A stretch of DNA of 64,000 nt, from NCBI GenBank assembly GCA_000378025.1, contig KB899087.1, positions 558,001 through 622,000 of the forward strand. The letters are read 5' to 3'. The DNA comes from Xanthobacteraceae bacterium 501b (GTDB lineage Bacteria; Pseudomonadota; Alphaproteobacteria; Rhizobiales; Xanthobacteraceae). Shown in pieces: positions 49,866-60,692 of the stretch (its first letter is position 1; each line of letters opens with the position of its first letter). The notes under the pieces are model-generated. The model saw only the letters and a list, made by a program, of their open reading frames with translations. It did not search any database and was not told where the DNA came from. Both the position numbers and the translations under genes were made by a program.

Positions 49866-50591
49866 ATGCCGCCAGCCTCCGAACCGCACCCGCCCGGTGC
49901 CACGCTCACTTTGGCGGGATGCTGGCGCGGGGCGCGGGCGATTCTTCCCGTCCTGCCGCCCGTCTTCGTGTTCGGCATCGCCTTCGGCATTGCCGCGCGC
50001 GGCGTCGGGCTGGAAGGCTGGATCGCGGCGTTGATGAGCATGGCCGTCTTCGCCGGCGCGGCGCAGTTCGCCGTGCTGGACCTGTGGACGAGCCCGGTGC
50101 CGTGGCTGCCGCTGCTGGTGGCCACCTTCGCCATCAATGCGCGGCACATCCTGCTCGGCGCCTCGTTGCGGGCGCTGTGCCGGGGGCTTTCGCCGTGGAA
50201 GGTCTATGGCGCGATGACGCTGCTCAGCGATCTCAACTGGGCGGCGCTGATCGCCGCCGAGCGCAAGGGCGAGCGCGACCTCGGCTATCTCGTCGGCGGC
50301 GGCGCCCTGATGTGGGCCACATGGGTGTCGGCGACCATCATCGGCGCGGTGGCCGGCGGGCTGACGCTGGACGATGTGAAGACCTATGCGCTCGACCTCG
50401 TATTGGTCACTTTCTTCGCCGTCACGCTGGTGGGGCTGCGGCGGGGACGGGTCGATGACCTGCCCTGGCTGGTGGCCGGCGTCGCGGCGATGGGGGCTGT
50501 GTGGTTCCTGCCGCCCAACTGGCACGTGATGGTTGGCGGGCTGGCTGGCGGCCTCGCCGGCCTCATCCGAGACGAGCTGAAGCGGTCATGA
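49866..50591 (+). CDS. azlC: AzlC-family branched-chain amino acid exporter, large subunit
   Basis: A 241-residue inner-membrane protein with about six helices. AzlC signatures are FGIAARGVGLEGWIAALMSM, VFAGAAQFAVLDLW and FAINARHILLGASL. With AzlD it forms an exporter for branched-chain amino acids or related compounds. Its stop overlaps the azlD start (ATGA). No regulator gene is adjacent. Confidence 0.9.
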   Translation: MPPASEPHPPGATLTLAGCWRGARAILPVLPPVFVFGIAFGIAARGVGLEGWIAALMSMAVFAGAAQFAVLDLWTSPVPWLPLLVATFAINARHILLGASLRALCRGLSPWKVYGAMTLLSDLNWAALIAAERKGERDLGYLVGGGALMWATWVSATIIGAVAGGLTLDDVKTYALDLVLVTFFAVTLVGLRRGRVDDLPWLVAGVAAMGAVWFLPPNWHVMVGGLAGGLAGLIRDELKRS

Positions 50592-50896
50592 ACACCTCGC
50601 AGGCCCTCCTCGTCGTCCTCGCCATGGCGCTCGTCACCTATGCGACGCGGGCGGGCGGCATTTTTCTGGTCGGCTTCGTGCCGATGTCGGCCCGCACCGA
50701 GAATTTCCTGCGCTATCTCGCCGGGGCGGTGCTGGTGGCGCTTGTCGTGCCGGCGACGGTGCGCGGCGGGCCGGAGGGCTATGTCGCGGTCGGCGTCGCC
50801 ATCCTTGCCCGGCTGGTGCTGCGCAAGGCGCTGCCGGCCATCGCCCTCGGCATCCTCGCGGCGGCGCTATGGCGCGCTTATATGGGAGCCAGCTGA
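50588..50896 (+). CDS. azlD: AzlD-family transporter small subunit
   Basis: A 102-residue protein with four helices, the small partner of AzlC: VVLAMALVTYATRAGGIFLV, RTENFLRYLAGAVLVALVVP and the C-terminal LPAIALGILAAALWR. The 4-base overlap with azlC fixes the start and couples synthesis of the two subunits. Confidence 0.9.
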   Translation: MNTSQALLVVLAMALVTYATRAGGIFLVGFVPMSARTENFLRYLAGAVLVALVVPATVRGGPEGYVAVGVAILARLVLRKALPAIALGILAAALWRAYMGAS

Positions 50897-50959
50897 GGGC
50901 TGGGGACGCCTGAGCGGCATCGGCCGGGGCTGGCCCCGGCCGATTTCCTGGTGCTCGCC

Positions 50960-51508
50960 TTATTCCGGCAGGCGCTGTTCGTATTCGTCCCGGTAGCGGG
51001 CGACGAGGGGCCAGAAAGCCGGGCGCGCGGCATTGTCCAGCTCGGCCTCCAGCAGGGCGAGGTGGGAGTGCCAGCCTCCAGCGACGCCGAGCAAGGTGCT
51101 GCGCGTGGCGAGGCGACGGTGGGTGACGGTAAGCAGCACCCGCTCGCCGCGCGGGGCGAGTTCGAACGTGACATCCGATTCGGAGGGCGACCCGGCTTCC
51201 CAACTGAAACGCAGCAGGCGGTTGCGCTCGCAGGCGATCACCACGCCCTTGTTGTGAAATTCGCCGGAATGGCAGGCGAAGCGCTCCGGCGGCGGCTCGT
51301 CGCCGCCCAGTTCGCCATTGCGGAAGACGAGATCGACCGCACCGCCGGGCGCCAGCTGCATCGGTCCGTCGGCGAGCCAGAGCCGGCGCTTCTCCGGCTC
51401 GGTGAGATAGGCCCATACCCGCTCGATCGGGCCGGGCAGAAGGCGCTCGAAGCGCAGAGTGTCGGCAGCTTGACGGGTGGCATATCCATTCGCGGCGTGC
51501 GTGTTCAT
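50960..51508 (-). CDS. SRPBCC (AHSA1-like) domain protein
   Basis: A 182-residue cytosolic protein with the AHSA1/START-like helix-grip fold: FERLLPGPIERVWAYLTEPE at the start, LAPGGAVDLVFRN, FSWEAGSPSESDVTFELAPR and the C-terminal GGWHSHLALLEAEL. Such domains bind hydrophobic ligands. The start overlaps the stop of the ArsR-type gene (ATGA), a very common ArsR-SRPBCC pair in Proteobacteria. The ligand is unknown. Confidence 0.87.
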   Translation of the reverse strand: MNTHAANGYATRQAADTLRFERLLPGPIERVWAYLTEPEKRRLWLADGPMQLAPGGAVDLVFRNGELGGDEPPPERFACHSGEFHNKGVVIACERNRLLRFSWEAGSPSESDVTFELAPRGERVLLTVTHRRLATRSTLLGVAGGWHSHLALLEAELDNAARPAFWPLVARYRDEYEQRLPE

Positions 51509-51885
51509 GCGTCGTCTCCCTTGGGTTCAGATGGAGGCACTATGTCGGGTTCGGGCTGTCGCAGCAGGGCGTCGAGGGCGTCGAGGCGCTCGGTCCAGAA
51601 GCGTTCGTAGAAGCTCAGCCATTCATGCGCCTCGGCGAGGCGCCCGGGCTGGAGCCGGCACAGATGCTGCCGGCCCCTGATGTCGCGTGCCACCAGCCCG
51701 GCAGCCTCCAGCGCCTTGATGTGCTTTGAGGCGCCGGCCAGTGACATGGCGAAGGGCTCGGCGAGTTCGCTCACCGTGCGTTCGCCGGAAGCAAGGCTTT
51801 GCAGCATCGCCCGCCGCGTCGGATCGGCGAGGGCGTGGAAGACGTGATCAAGTCGGCTGTCGGCGATGAGTAGATGTTCAACCAT
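51505..51885 (-). CDS. ArsR-family repressor
   Basis: A 126-residue winged-helix regulator: LDHVFHALADPTRRAMLQSL, SELAEPFAMSLAGASKHIKA and the wing VARDIRGRQHLCRLQP. It has a single cysteine (HLCRLQP), so a thiol metal site is unlikely; the SRPBCC partner suggests a small-molecule or stress signal. No Shine-Dalgarno is present before the ATG at 51885, and the promoter at 51893-51921 predicts transcription starting at or within a base or two of the A, so the message is probably leaderless. It forms an operon with the SRPBCC gene. Confidence 0.87.
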   Translation of the reverse strand: MVEHLLIADSRLDHVFHALADPTRRAMLQSLASGERTVSELAEPFAMSLAGASKHIKALEAAGLVARDIRGRQHLCRLQPGRLAEAHEWLSFYERFWTERLDALDALLRQPEPDIVPPSEPKGDDA

Positions 51886-51892
51886 AAGGTTT

Positions 51893-51930
51893 AATATCAG
51901 TGCGTCGAGCCGGAATGTCAACCGATTGGT
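51893..51930 (-). promoter_or_regulatory. Promoter and operator of the arsR-SRPBCC operon
   Basis: On the minus strand: -35 TTGACA (51921-51916), 17-base spacer, -10 GATATT (51898-51893). The end of the -10 is 7 bases from the ATG. An inverted repeat AACC-AATC-GGTT overlaps the upstream edge of the -35, suitable for autorepression by the ArsR protein. Confidence 0.7.
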
Positions 51931-52072
51931 TTAGTGTCGTCATATTTTTCCGCGGTGAATTGCGGGGATTGCGGGATCAGCGCCGCGCCGCCACCTCACA
52001 GGCCAGACGCCCGCGAACGGCCCGCCTCTTGCCTGCTAGAAGGTGCGCTTCGACCGAAGGACCGAATCTCCC

Positions 52073-54013
52073 ATGCGCTTTCCGCCCTCGTTCCTCGACG
52101 AGATACGCGCCCGCCTCCCGGTGTCGGAGGTGGTGAGCAAGCGCGTGCCGTTGAAGAAGCAGGGGCGGGAATGGCGCGGCCTGTCGCCGTTCAACCCGGA
52201 GAAGACCCCGTCCTTCTATGTCAACGACCAGAAGGGCTTCTATCACTGCTTCTCCTCCGGCAAGCATGGCGACCAGTTCGACTTCCTGATGGAGGCCGAA
52301 GGCCTGCCCTTCCCGGAAGCGGTGGAACGGCTCGCCTCCATGGCCGGCCTCGCCATGCCGGTTCAGTCGCGCGAGGAGGAAAAGCGCGAGAGCCGGCGCA
52401 AGACGCTGCACGAGGTGATGGAACTCGCCGCGCAGTATTTCGAGGCGACGTTGCAGGGCCGCGCCGGTGCCAAGGGGCGCGGCTATCTCGCCGATCGCGG
52501 CCTCGGCCCCTCGGTGCAGGCCCGCTTCCGCCTCGGCTACGCCCCGCCGGACCGATTCGCGCTGAAGGAAACGCTGGGCGGGCGCGGCGTGCCGGTGGAG
52601 GACATGGTCGAGGCCGGTTTGCTGATCGCGGCCGAGGACATTGCCATCCCCTATGACCGCTTCCGCGATCGGGTGATCTTCCCGATCACCGATCTGCGCG
52701 GGCGGGTGGTCGCCTTTGGTGGGCGGGCGCTGGAAAAGGACGTGCCGGCGAAGTACCTCAATTCGCCGGAAACGCCGCTCTTCCATAAGGGCGCGCTGCT
52801 CTACAACGCCTTCAACGCCCGCACGGCCGCCCATAATGGCGCCGCCGTCATCGCGGCTGAGGGCTATGTCGACGTCATCGCCCTGGTCGAGGCCGGCTTT
52901 GCCGGGGCGGTCGCCCCGCTCGGCACGGCGCTGACCGAGGAACAGCTGGCGCTTTTGTGGAAGATGGCGCCCGAGCCGGTGCTGCTGTTCGACGGCGACA
53001 AGGCCGGCCGTCGCGCCGCCTGGCGGGCGATGGACCTCGCTTTGCCGCACCTCAAGCCCGGGGTGAGCCTTTCCTTCGGCCTGCTGCCGGAGGGGCAGGA
53101 CCCGGACGACCTCGTGCGGGCCGGCGGCCGCGAGGCGGTGGACGCGGTGCTGGCGCAGGCCCGCCCGCTGGCGGATGTGCTGTGGGCGCGGGAAATCGAG
53201 AGCGCGAGCGTCGATACCCCCGAGCGCCGCGCGGCGCTGGAGGCGCGCATCGGCGAGATCGTCAAGGTGATCGGCGACGAGACGGTGCGCAAACATTACC
53301 GCGCCGAGCTGATGGACCGCTTCCGCCGCCTGTTCGCCCCCGCTTCCGGGGGCGGTGAGGGCGGACGCCGCTCGGCCAATGACTATTCCGGCTATTCCGG
53401 GCGTGCCGGCGCAAAGGGCGGGCGCCGGCCCGGCACCGGGCGGCCGCTGGCGGGGCGCGGGGCGAGCGAGACCATGCGCCGCTCGGCGTTGGTGCGCGGC
53501 GCGGCGGCTGACATGCCGCGCAACGAGGCGCTGCTGCTGTTCGCCCTGATCAACCATCCCTGGCTGATCGACCAATGCGCCGAGGAACTTTCCGACCTGC
53601 ATCTGCAGCATCGGGAACTGGCCGATCTGCGCCGGGTGCTGCTCGACGCCCATATGGAGGGCGAGACCGAGGCGCCGGAGACTTTGGCGGCGCGTTTGGA
53701 GGGGCAGGGGCTGGCACCGCTGGTCGACCGGCTGAGCCGCCTGGCGGTGGCGCGGCACGACTGGCCGGCCTTCTCGGATGCCGGCCGGGTCGATGTCGAG
53801 CTGTGGTGGCACCAGCGTCTGGTCTTGCACCGGCGGGGGCACGCCCTATCTAAGGACCTGAAAGAAGCCGAGAAACGGCTGGCCGAAGAACCCACCGACA
53901 TGAACTGGGCGCGGTTTCTCGACGTACAAAGGCAGCTCGCGGCACTTGACGGAACCGAAGCTTTGGTAGAGGGGTTCGGCGCTGCGTCGGGTCGCCCGGC
54001 GCGGTCGATGTAA
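52073..54013 (+). CDS. dnaG: DNA primase
   Basis: A 646-residue primase that makes RNA primers at the fork. The N-terminal CHC2-type domain is present (GREWRGLSPFNPEKTPSFYV, FYHCFSSGKHGD), but the four zinc-ligand positions read Ser38, Asn41, Cys59, Ser62, so zinc cannot be bound in the usual way. The catalytic core has EGYVDVIALVEAGF near 263 and the TOPRIM acidic motif LLFDGDKAGRRAAWRA near 306. The C-terminal part from about 480 is the helicase-binding domain. The ATG at 52073 is the conserved start (MRFPPSFLDEIRARLP). It precedes rpoD by 175 bases, the usual macromolecular-synthesis pairing. Confidence 0.95.
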   Translation: MRFPPSFLDEIRARLPVSEVVSKRVPLKKQGREWRGLSPFNPEKTPSFYVNDQKGFYHCFSSGKHGDQFDFLMEAEGLPFPEAVERLASMAGLAMPVQSREEEKRESRRKTLHEVMELAAQYFEATLQGRAGAKGRGYLADRGLGPSVQARFRLGYAPPDRFALKETLGGRGVPVEDMVEAGLLIAAEDIAIPYDRFRDRVIFPITDLRGRVVAFGGRALEKDVPAKYLNSPETPLFHKGALLYNAFNARTAAHNGAAVIAAEGYVDVIALVEAGFAGAVAPLGTALTEEQLALLWKMAPEPVLLFDGDKAGRRAAWRAMDLALPHLKPGVSLSFGLLPEGQDPDDLVRAGGREAVDAVLAQARPLADVLWAREIESASVDTPERRAALEARIGEIVKVIGDETVRKHYRAELMDRFRRLFAPASGGGEGGRRSANDYSGYSGRAGAKGGRRPGTGRPLAGRGASETMRRSALVRGAAADMPRNEALLLFALINHPWLIDQCAEELSDLHLQHRELADLRRVLLDAHMEGETEAPETLAARLEGQGLAPLVDRLSRLAVARHDWPAFSDAGRVDVELWWHQRLVLHRRGHALSKDLKEAEKRLAEEPTDMNWARFLDVQRQLAALDGTEALVEGFGAASGRPARSM

Positions 54014-54188
54014 GGTCCCATCGGGCTGCACGCCCGCGCGTCTTCAGTCGCGTGGTGCGCGTGGCCCTGTTTGTGTCTCGTGCCGGGCACTGTGCGGGAC
54101 GCCGGGTTGAACGATCGAAGGGTGGTTCCGCGAGGGCCGCCATCGCACGCCGGGACGCAGGTCGCTGGCGCTTGAGGAGCACACACGC

Positions 54189-56192
<2,004 letters not shown>

Positions 56193-56211
56193 GAAACACC
56201 GTCTCGGGATG

Positions 56212-56241
56212 AAAAGGCGGCCTTTGGGCCGCCTTTTCTTT
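56212..56241 (+). terminator. rpoD terminator, bidirectional
   Basis: AAAAGGCGGCC-TTTG-GGCCGCCTTTT followed by CTTTT, 19 nt past the rpoD stop. The A run on the other arm makes it work for the convergent DUF2798 gene too, whose stop is 5 bases away. Confidence 0.88.
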
Positions 56242-56245
56242 TGTG

Positions 56246-56521
56246 TCAGCGCCTGGGCGCCTCCACCACGAGGCCGACGATGCGCCGGACAATCGGCAGC
56301 ACGAGCAGGAGGGTGGGAAAGGCCACCAGCCACGACAGGCCCCAGGCGACCGGCCAGGTGGCGAGGAAGTCGGGGCCGGGCCCGAGGCTGCGCAGGGTTG
56401 CGATGGCCGAGACCACGAAGGTCATCAGCACCGACAGCACGAACGGCAGGACGATGGCGCCGTAGCGCGCCGGCAGCTTGCGGGAAGGGGGCGTGGGGTT
56501 TGGGGAAGCGGGTGTTGGCAT
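56246..56521 (-). CDS. DUF2798 small membrane protein
   Basis: A 91-residue protein with two membrane helices (GAIVLPFVLSVLMTFVVSAI and WPVAWGLSWLVAFPTLLLVL) and the family ending PIVRRIVGLVVEAP. A Pro/Ser-rich tail precedes the first helix. GAGGAT lies 9 nt before the ATG at 56521. It converges on rpoD and shares its terminator. Function unknown. Confidence 0.78.
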   Translation of the reverse strand: MPTPASPNPTPPSRKLPARYGAIVLPFVLSVLMTFVVSAIATLRSLGPGPDFLATWPVAWGLSWLVAFPTLLLVLPIVRRIVGLVVEAPRR

Positions 56522-56819
56522 GGGCCATCCTCGTCGGATGGTCTCGGCTGGTCCGGACCGCCACGCGCATCCGGCCGGCCGAAACCGGGTTGGATGCGTT
56601 GCCTGACGTTGGACGCTTACGGCTGAACTCATGTCAGCCTTCGCTCTCTAGCGCAAAAGCGCGCCCGCTGCCAGAGGCGGCGCCGAGCGCTCCGTCGAGG
56701 TGTCGCTCTCCACGCCGTTGGGCAGTGTATGCAATCAAAGCGGGTGTTATCTAAATTTAAAGTTGTAACAATGTAGATCGGTGCTAGCCTACCCCCTTAG
56801 AGATAACTGGGGGGTCGAC

Positions 56820-58655
56820 ATGTCGCATCACGGCTGGGTTGACGTCATCAACCCGCAAACGCTCGCCCCGGAGGGGCTCAAGGCGCCTTTCGGACGGCTG
56901 TTCGCGTCCGAGGATCATCAGTACAATTCGTTGGCCCTTGCCCTCTTCGCGGGGCCGATGGGGCCGCTGCACCGGCTGACGCCGCTGCCGGCAGGCGGTA
57001 AGCCGGCCAATCTCTCCGGCTTCACCTTTCTCGGCCAGTTCATCGACCACGACCTGACCGAGTTCCGGGTGATAGGCCGCGATTTCGGCATCATCCCGCA
57101 GAACCCTACCATCGGCCAGCGCCAGCATGTTCTTGAGGATGTGCGCGACCCGACGCAGGATCTGCCCTCAACCACCAATGGTCGTTCGGGCAAGCTCGAT
57201 CTCGATTCGGTCTATGGCCTGCTGGGCGCGCCGCAGCCCGAACTCTATGACAAGGACGGGCTGTTCCTGCTCTACCAGCCCGGCCCTGGCACGACAGCGC
57301 AAAGCTATGTGCCCGATGCCAACGTCGTGCCCGACATCTGGCGGGGCAATGGGTATCGCAACAAGCGCCTCATCGCCGATCCGCGCAATGATGAGAACAA
57401 GCTCATCCTGCAGGTTCACCTGCTGTTCGAGCGCCTGCACAACAAGATCCACGCCGCCCGCACCGGCGCGCCCCGCGCCCCGAGCAGCCTCGCCTTCAAG
57501 GACACGCGCCGGCAGGTGGAGGAGGTCTATCGCCGCATCGTGCTGTTCGACTATCTCCCGCGCATCGTCCAGGCCGACCACATCCGCGCCGTGCTGGCCA
57601 AGTTCGCCCGCCAGGAGACGCTGTTCCAGGCGATGAACGCGCGCAATGACGGCATCCTGCGCGCGCTCGGGGTCGCTGAGAAGGTGATCGCGCAGGCGGT
57701 GGCCATTCCGGTGGAGTTCTCGCATGCCGTGTTCCGACTGGGGCACACGCAGCTGCGGAACTTCTATTTCCTGCGCCAGGGTTTCGGCGTTGCGCTGTTC
57801 GATACCTCACGGCGCGGGCTCGACCTGCGCGGCGACCAGCCGCTGCTGTCCCATGGCGTCGATCCCACTACGGGAACGCTGGAGGTTCGCGACTTCCATC
57901 TCGACTGGCGGCTCTTCTTCCAGGTCGCGCCTTCGGCCAGCTTCACCGATGCGGCCGGCATGGTCCACCCGGTCCCGCAGCATGGCGAACCGCTGGACGC
58001 CCATCTGCCGCCCGCCATCTTCCGCCTGCCGCCGCCCTCCATCGGCGAGCCGCCGCAATCTCTGGCCGAGCGCAACCTGCGTCGCGGCGTCGATTTCGGG
58101 CTGCCCTCCGGCCAGTCGGTTGCCGGCCAGCTGGCCGATGTCTACGGCTTCATCCAGCCGCTGGGGCGCGAGGATCTGTTTCCGAAGGGAGACTTCGCGA
58201 CGTTCGACGAATTGTTCGCGCTGGAGCCGTCGCTGCTGTGGAACACGCCGCTGTGGTTCTACATGCTGCAGGATGCGGCCGTCCTCGCCGGGAAACCGCA
58301 ACTCGGCCCGGTGGGCGGCTACATCGTCGCCGAGACGCTGATCGGTGCGCTGCTCGAAGCGTCGGTCGACATTGTCGACGATCCGCGCAACCCGCCCGTC
58401 CGCGCCCCGGCCATCGCTGCGATGGCAGGGACTTTGCTGGGCGAGTTCAACACCCACCGCCCGACCGGCGAGGATGTGCTCGACACCAACTCGGCGCTGT
58501 ACTGGGACAAGCCGGTGGCCGGCCCCGCCGACATTTTCACCATGAGCCAGCTGGTTCGCTACGTCACGCAGGACGAGGTCAGGCCGGTGCTGCCTTCCCC
58601 ATGCCCGCCGACCGACGACACGTCCGACATCGAGGCCGATGTGGCGGGCGGCTGA
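56820..58655 (+). CDS. Animal-type heme peroxidase (bacterial peroxicin-like)
   Basis: A 611-residue protein of the peroxidase-cyclooxygenase superfamily, like vertebrate myeloperoxidase. The distal site is FIDHDLTEF with H77 and its neighbouring Asp that can ester-link heme; the catalytic arginine is R189 in ADPRNDENK; the proximal ligand is H309 in FRLGHTQLRN. It starts MSHHGWVDVINPQ with no signal peptide, so it is either cytosolic or exported by a route not visible here. GGGGGG lies 7 nt before the ATG; an open frame 13 codons longer is not supported. It should oxidise halides or organic substrates with H2O2. The AT-rich 60 bases upstream probably hold the promoter. Confidence 0.88.
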   Translation: MSHHGWVDVINPQTLAPEGLKAPFGRLFASEDHQYNSLALALFAGPMGPLHRLTPLPAGGKPANLSGFTFLGQFIDHDLTEFRVIGRDFGIIPQNPTIGQRQHVLEDVRDPTQDLPSTTNGRSGKLDLDSVYGLLGAPQPELYDKDGLFLLYQPGPGTTAQSYVPDANVVPDIWRGNGYRNKRLIADPRNDENKLILQVHLLFERLHNKIHAARTGAPRAPSSLAFKDTRRQVEEVYRRIVLFDYLPRIVQADHIRAVLAKFARQETLFQAMNARNDGILRALGVAEKVIAQAVAIPVEFSHAVFRLGHTQLRNFYFLRQGFGVALFDTSRRGLDLRGDQPLLSHGVDPTTGTLEVRDFHLDWRLFFQVAPSASFTDAAGMVHPVPQHGEPLDAHLPPAIFRLPPPSIGEPPQSLAERNLRRGVDFGLPSGQSVAGQLADVYGFIQPLGREDLFPKGDFATFDELFALEPSLLWNTPLWFYMLQDAAVLAGKPQLGPVGGYIVAETLIGALLEASVDIVDDPRNPPVRAPAIAAMAGTLLGEFNTHRPTGEDVLDTNSALYWDKPVAGPADIFTMSQLVRYVTQDEVRPVLPSPCPPTDDTSDIEADVAGG

Positions 58656-58677
58656 CCGGGGCGGTGGCGCCTGCCGC

Positions 58678-58809
58678 TCACTCCCCGGGGATCGGGTGGT
58701 TGGTGCGGCGCACCGCCTTGGTCGAGGCCTCGACATAGGCCAGCGTGGCGGCAAAGCCACTGAAGGCGATCACGATGGCGGCGACGAAAAACAGGGTCTC
58801 GGTCGGCAT
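58678..58809 (-). CDS. 43-residue single-helix membrane peptide
   Basis: A short frame starting MPTETLFFVAAIVIAFSGFA, i.e. one N-terminal membrane helix, followed by a charged tail ending NHPIPGE. AGGAGGA lies 5 nt before the ATG, an excellent ribosome site, and the codon use is normal for the genome. No family recognised. It is convergent with the peroxidase gene (22 bases between stops). Confidence 0.68.
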   Translation of the reverse strand: MPTETLFFVAAIVIAFSGFAATLAYVEASTKAVRRTNHPIPGE

Positions 58810-58983
58810 GGCATCCTCCTGCTGATTTTCCAGGAGCTTAGCGCCACGGCCGGCCGGCGCCTTGCGCTAGGTCAAACCGCGCGGCGCTACGCGTGGAACG
58901 ATGTGCACGGCCCATATCAAGGCGCTGCTGGGTGAGAGCGTGAACTGGGCCGCTGCCGGCGACAGGCTGGGCGCGTGATCTCT

Positions 58984-59157
58984 TTACGAGACCGCCTGGT
59001 CGACCAGCATGGCGAAGCCGATCAGCAGCAGGAAACCGAGGAAGAACAGCCCGAACAGAACCAGCGAGATCTTGCGGGCGAGCTGCGAGACGCCGGTCAG
59101 GCCGATGCCGCCGGCGATCATCGAAATCACCAGGAAGATCACGGCGTATTTGATCAT
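58984..59157 (-). CDS. DUF1328 small membrane protein
   Basis: A 57-residue protein with two membrane helices, starting MIKYAVIFLVISMIAGGIGL and containing VSQLARKISLVLFGLFFLGF, the DUF1328 (YtjA-like) pattern. GGGGAC precedes the ATG; the frame is open upstream to 59214 without support. These proteins are often induced by stress in the general stress response regulons of alphaproteobacteria. Confidence 0.85.
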   Translation of the reverse strand: MIKYAVIFLVISMIAGGIGLTGVSQLARKISLVLFGLFFLGFLLLIGFAMLVDQAVS

Positions 59158-59229
59158 GCTTAAGTCCCCGGAGGCGCGGGTGGCGGGTGCGGTATCAACG
59201 CACGCACGCGGCATCGGTTCCCGCGTGGC

Positions 59230-60594
59230 TCAGGCGCCGTCGGAACGTCCGTCCTGCGCGGAAGGGAAGTCCTCGCGGGTTGCCGGGCTTTCCGGTGCGG
59301 GCTTGGTCGGGGCCGGGCGGGTCGGGGCGGGCGAAGAGGCGCGGCGCCAGCGCTTGAGCCGCGCCAGCGGTGCCTCCCTGCGCTCCTTGTCCGGCCGGGG
59401 CACGGTGCCGGTCGCCGCTGAGGCGATCGGTTCGCTCTTGGTGTCGACCTGCCGCCCCCTCTCGCGCAGCAGGACGCGCCAGAGCACAAAGATGAGCAGC
59501 AGCCCATAGGCGCCGGCGGTGAAGAAGAACAGCGCGCCGGGTCCGTAATGCTGCATGCCGAGCGCCGCCAACGCCGGGCCGACCACCGAGCCGAGGCCAT
59601 AGAGCAGCAGCAGCCCCGCCGCCGTTTCCACCGCCTCGGAAGGGGCGGTGCGGTCATAGGCGTGGGCGGCGGCGAGCGAATAGGCCGGCAGCGAGAGCGC
59701 GCCATAGACCATGCCGAGCAGGCTGAGGCCGAGAAGATCGAAAGGCAGCGCCCCCAGCGCCAGCCCCGCCAGCAGCGCCCCCACCAGCAGCGCGGCGAGG
59801 ATGCGGCGGCGGTCCATGCGGTCGGAGAGATAGCCGATCGGCCATTGCGCCAGCGCACCCGCCACCACGACGGCGCTCATGAAGGTCGCGGCGCCGTCCG
59901 AGGTCAGTCCCCGCCCTATGCCGAAGATCGGCCCCAGCGACCAGAGCGAGCCATTGGTGAGGCCGATGGCGAAGCAGCCGACCATCGCCACCGGCGCCGC
60001 CCGGAACAGGCGCGGCAGGCGGATGCGCGCGGTCTCGATCGGGGCCGGCTGGGTGCTGGAGCCGATCGCCACCGGCAGGGTGGCGAGCGAGAACAGGATG
60101 GCGGCGATGGCGAACAGGTCGAAGCTGCGCACGGGATAGAGGGTGATCATCATCTGGCCGGCGGTCAGCGCGGCATAGTCGACGATGACATAGGCGCTCA
60201 TGACGAAGCCGCGCGTCTGGTTGGTGGCGCGGTCGTTGAGCCAGCTCTCGATCACGAGATAGAGCCCGGCGAAGCAGAAGCCGGTGATGGCGCGCAGCAC
60301 GAACCAGAAGATCGGGTCGACGAAGAGCGGGTGCGCCATCATCGCCGCCACCACGCCCGAGGTGAGGGCGGCGAAGGCGCGGATGTGGCCGGTGCGGCGC
60401 ACCAGATGCGGCACGGCGAGGCAACCGACGACGAAGCCGAGATAATAGCTCGATCCCAATATGCCGAGATTGATCGCGCTGAAGCCCTCAAAGGCGCCGC
60501 GCAGAGGCAGCAGGGTGTTCTGCAGGCCGCTCCCGGTTACCAGAAAGAACACGCCGAGCAGGAGTGCGGCGACAGGGCCGAGAGTCTGGGCCAT
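59230..60594 (-). CDS. MFS transporter
   Basis: A 454-residue inner-membrane protein with 12 predicted helices, the first halves marked by GSSYYLGFVVGCLAVPHLVR and WPIGYLSDRMDRRRILAALL (MFS loop 2-3-type motif in the second half). It resembles YcaD-like sugar/drug proton antiporters (SLWSLGPIFGIGRGLT). The final 70 residues are a cytosolic tail rich in Pro, Arg and Ala, unlike the family norm. Substrate unknown. It is divergent from the aldose epimerase. Confidence 0.85.
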   Translation of the reverse strand: MAQTLGPVAALLLGVFFLVTGSGLQNTLLPLRGAFEGFSAINLGILGSSYYLGFVVGCLAVPHLVRRTGHIRAFAALTSGVVAAMMAHPLFVDPIFWFVLRAITGFCFAGLYLVIESWLNDRATNQTRGFVMSAYVIVDYAALTAGQMMITLYPVRSFDLFAIAAILFSLATLPVAIGSSTQPAPIETARIRLPRLFRAAPVAMVGCFAIGLTNGSLWSLGPIFGIGRGLTSDGAATFMSAVVVAGALAQWPIGYLSDRMDRRRILAALLVGALLAGLALGALPFDLLGLSLLGMVYGALSLPAYSLAAAHAYDRTAPSEAVETAAGLLLLYGLGSVVGPALAALGMQHYGPGALFFFTAGAYGLLLIFVLWRVLLRERGRQVDTKSEPIASAATGTVPRPDKERREAPLARLKRWRRASSPAPTRPAPTKPAPESPATREDFPSAQDGRSDGA

Positions 60595-60692
60595 GATGGG
60601 AACCGGACGATGAGGGTGGCGGGCGCGCGGAATCGTTGATCCGCAAGGTCCCGTTAGACCTGATCTTGGGCGAAGTCGAGACGGGGATTGGT

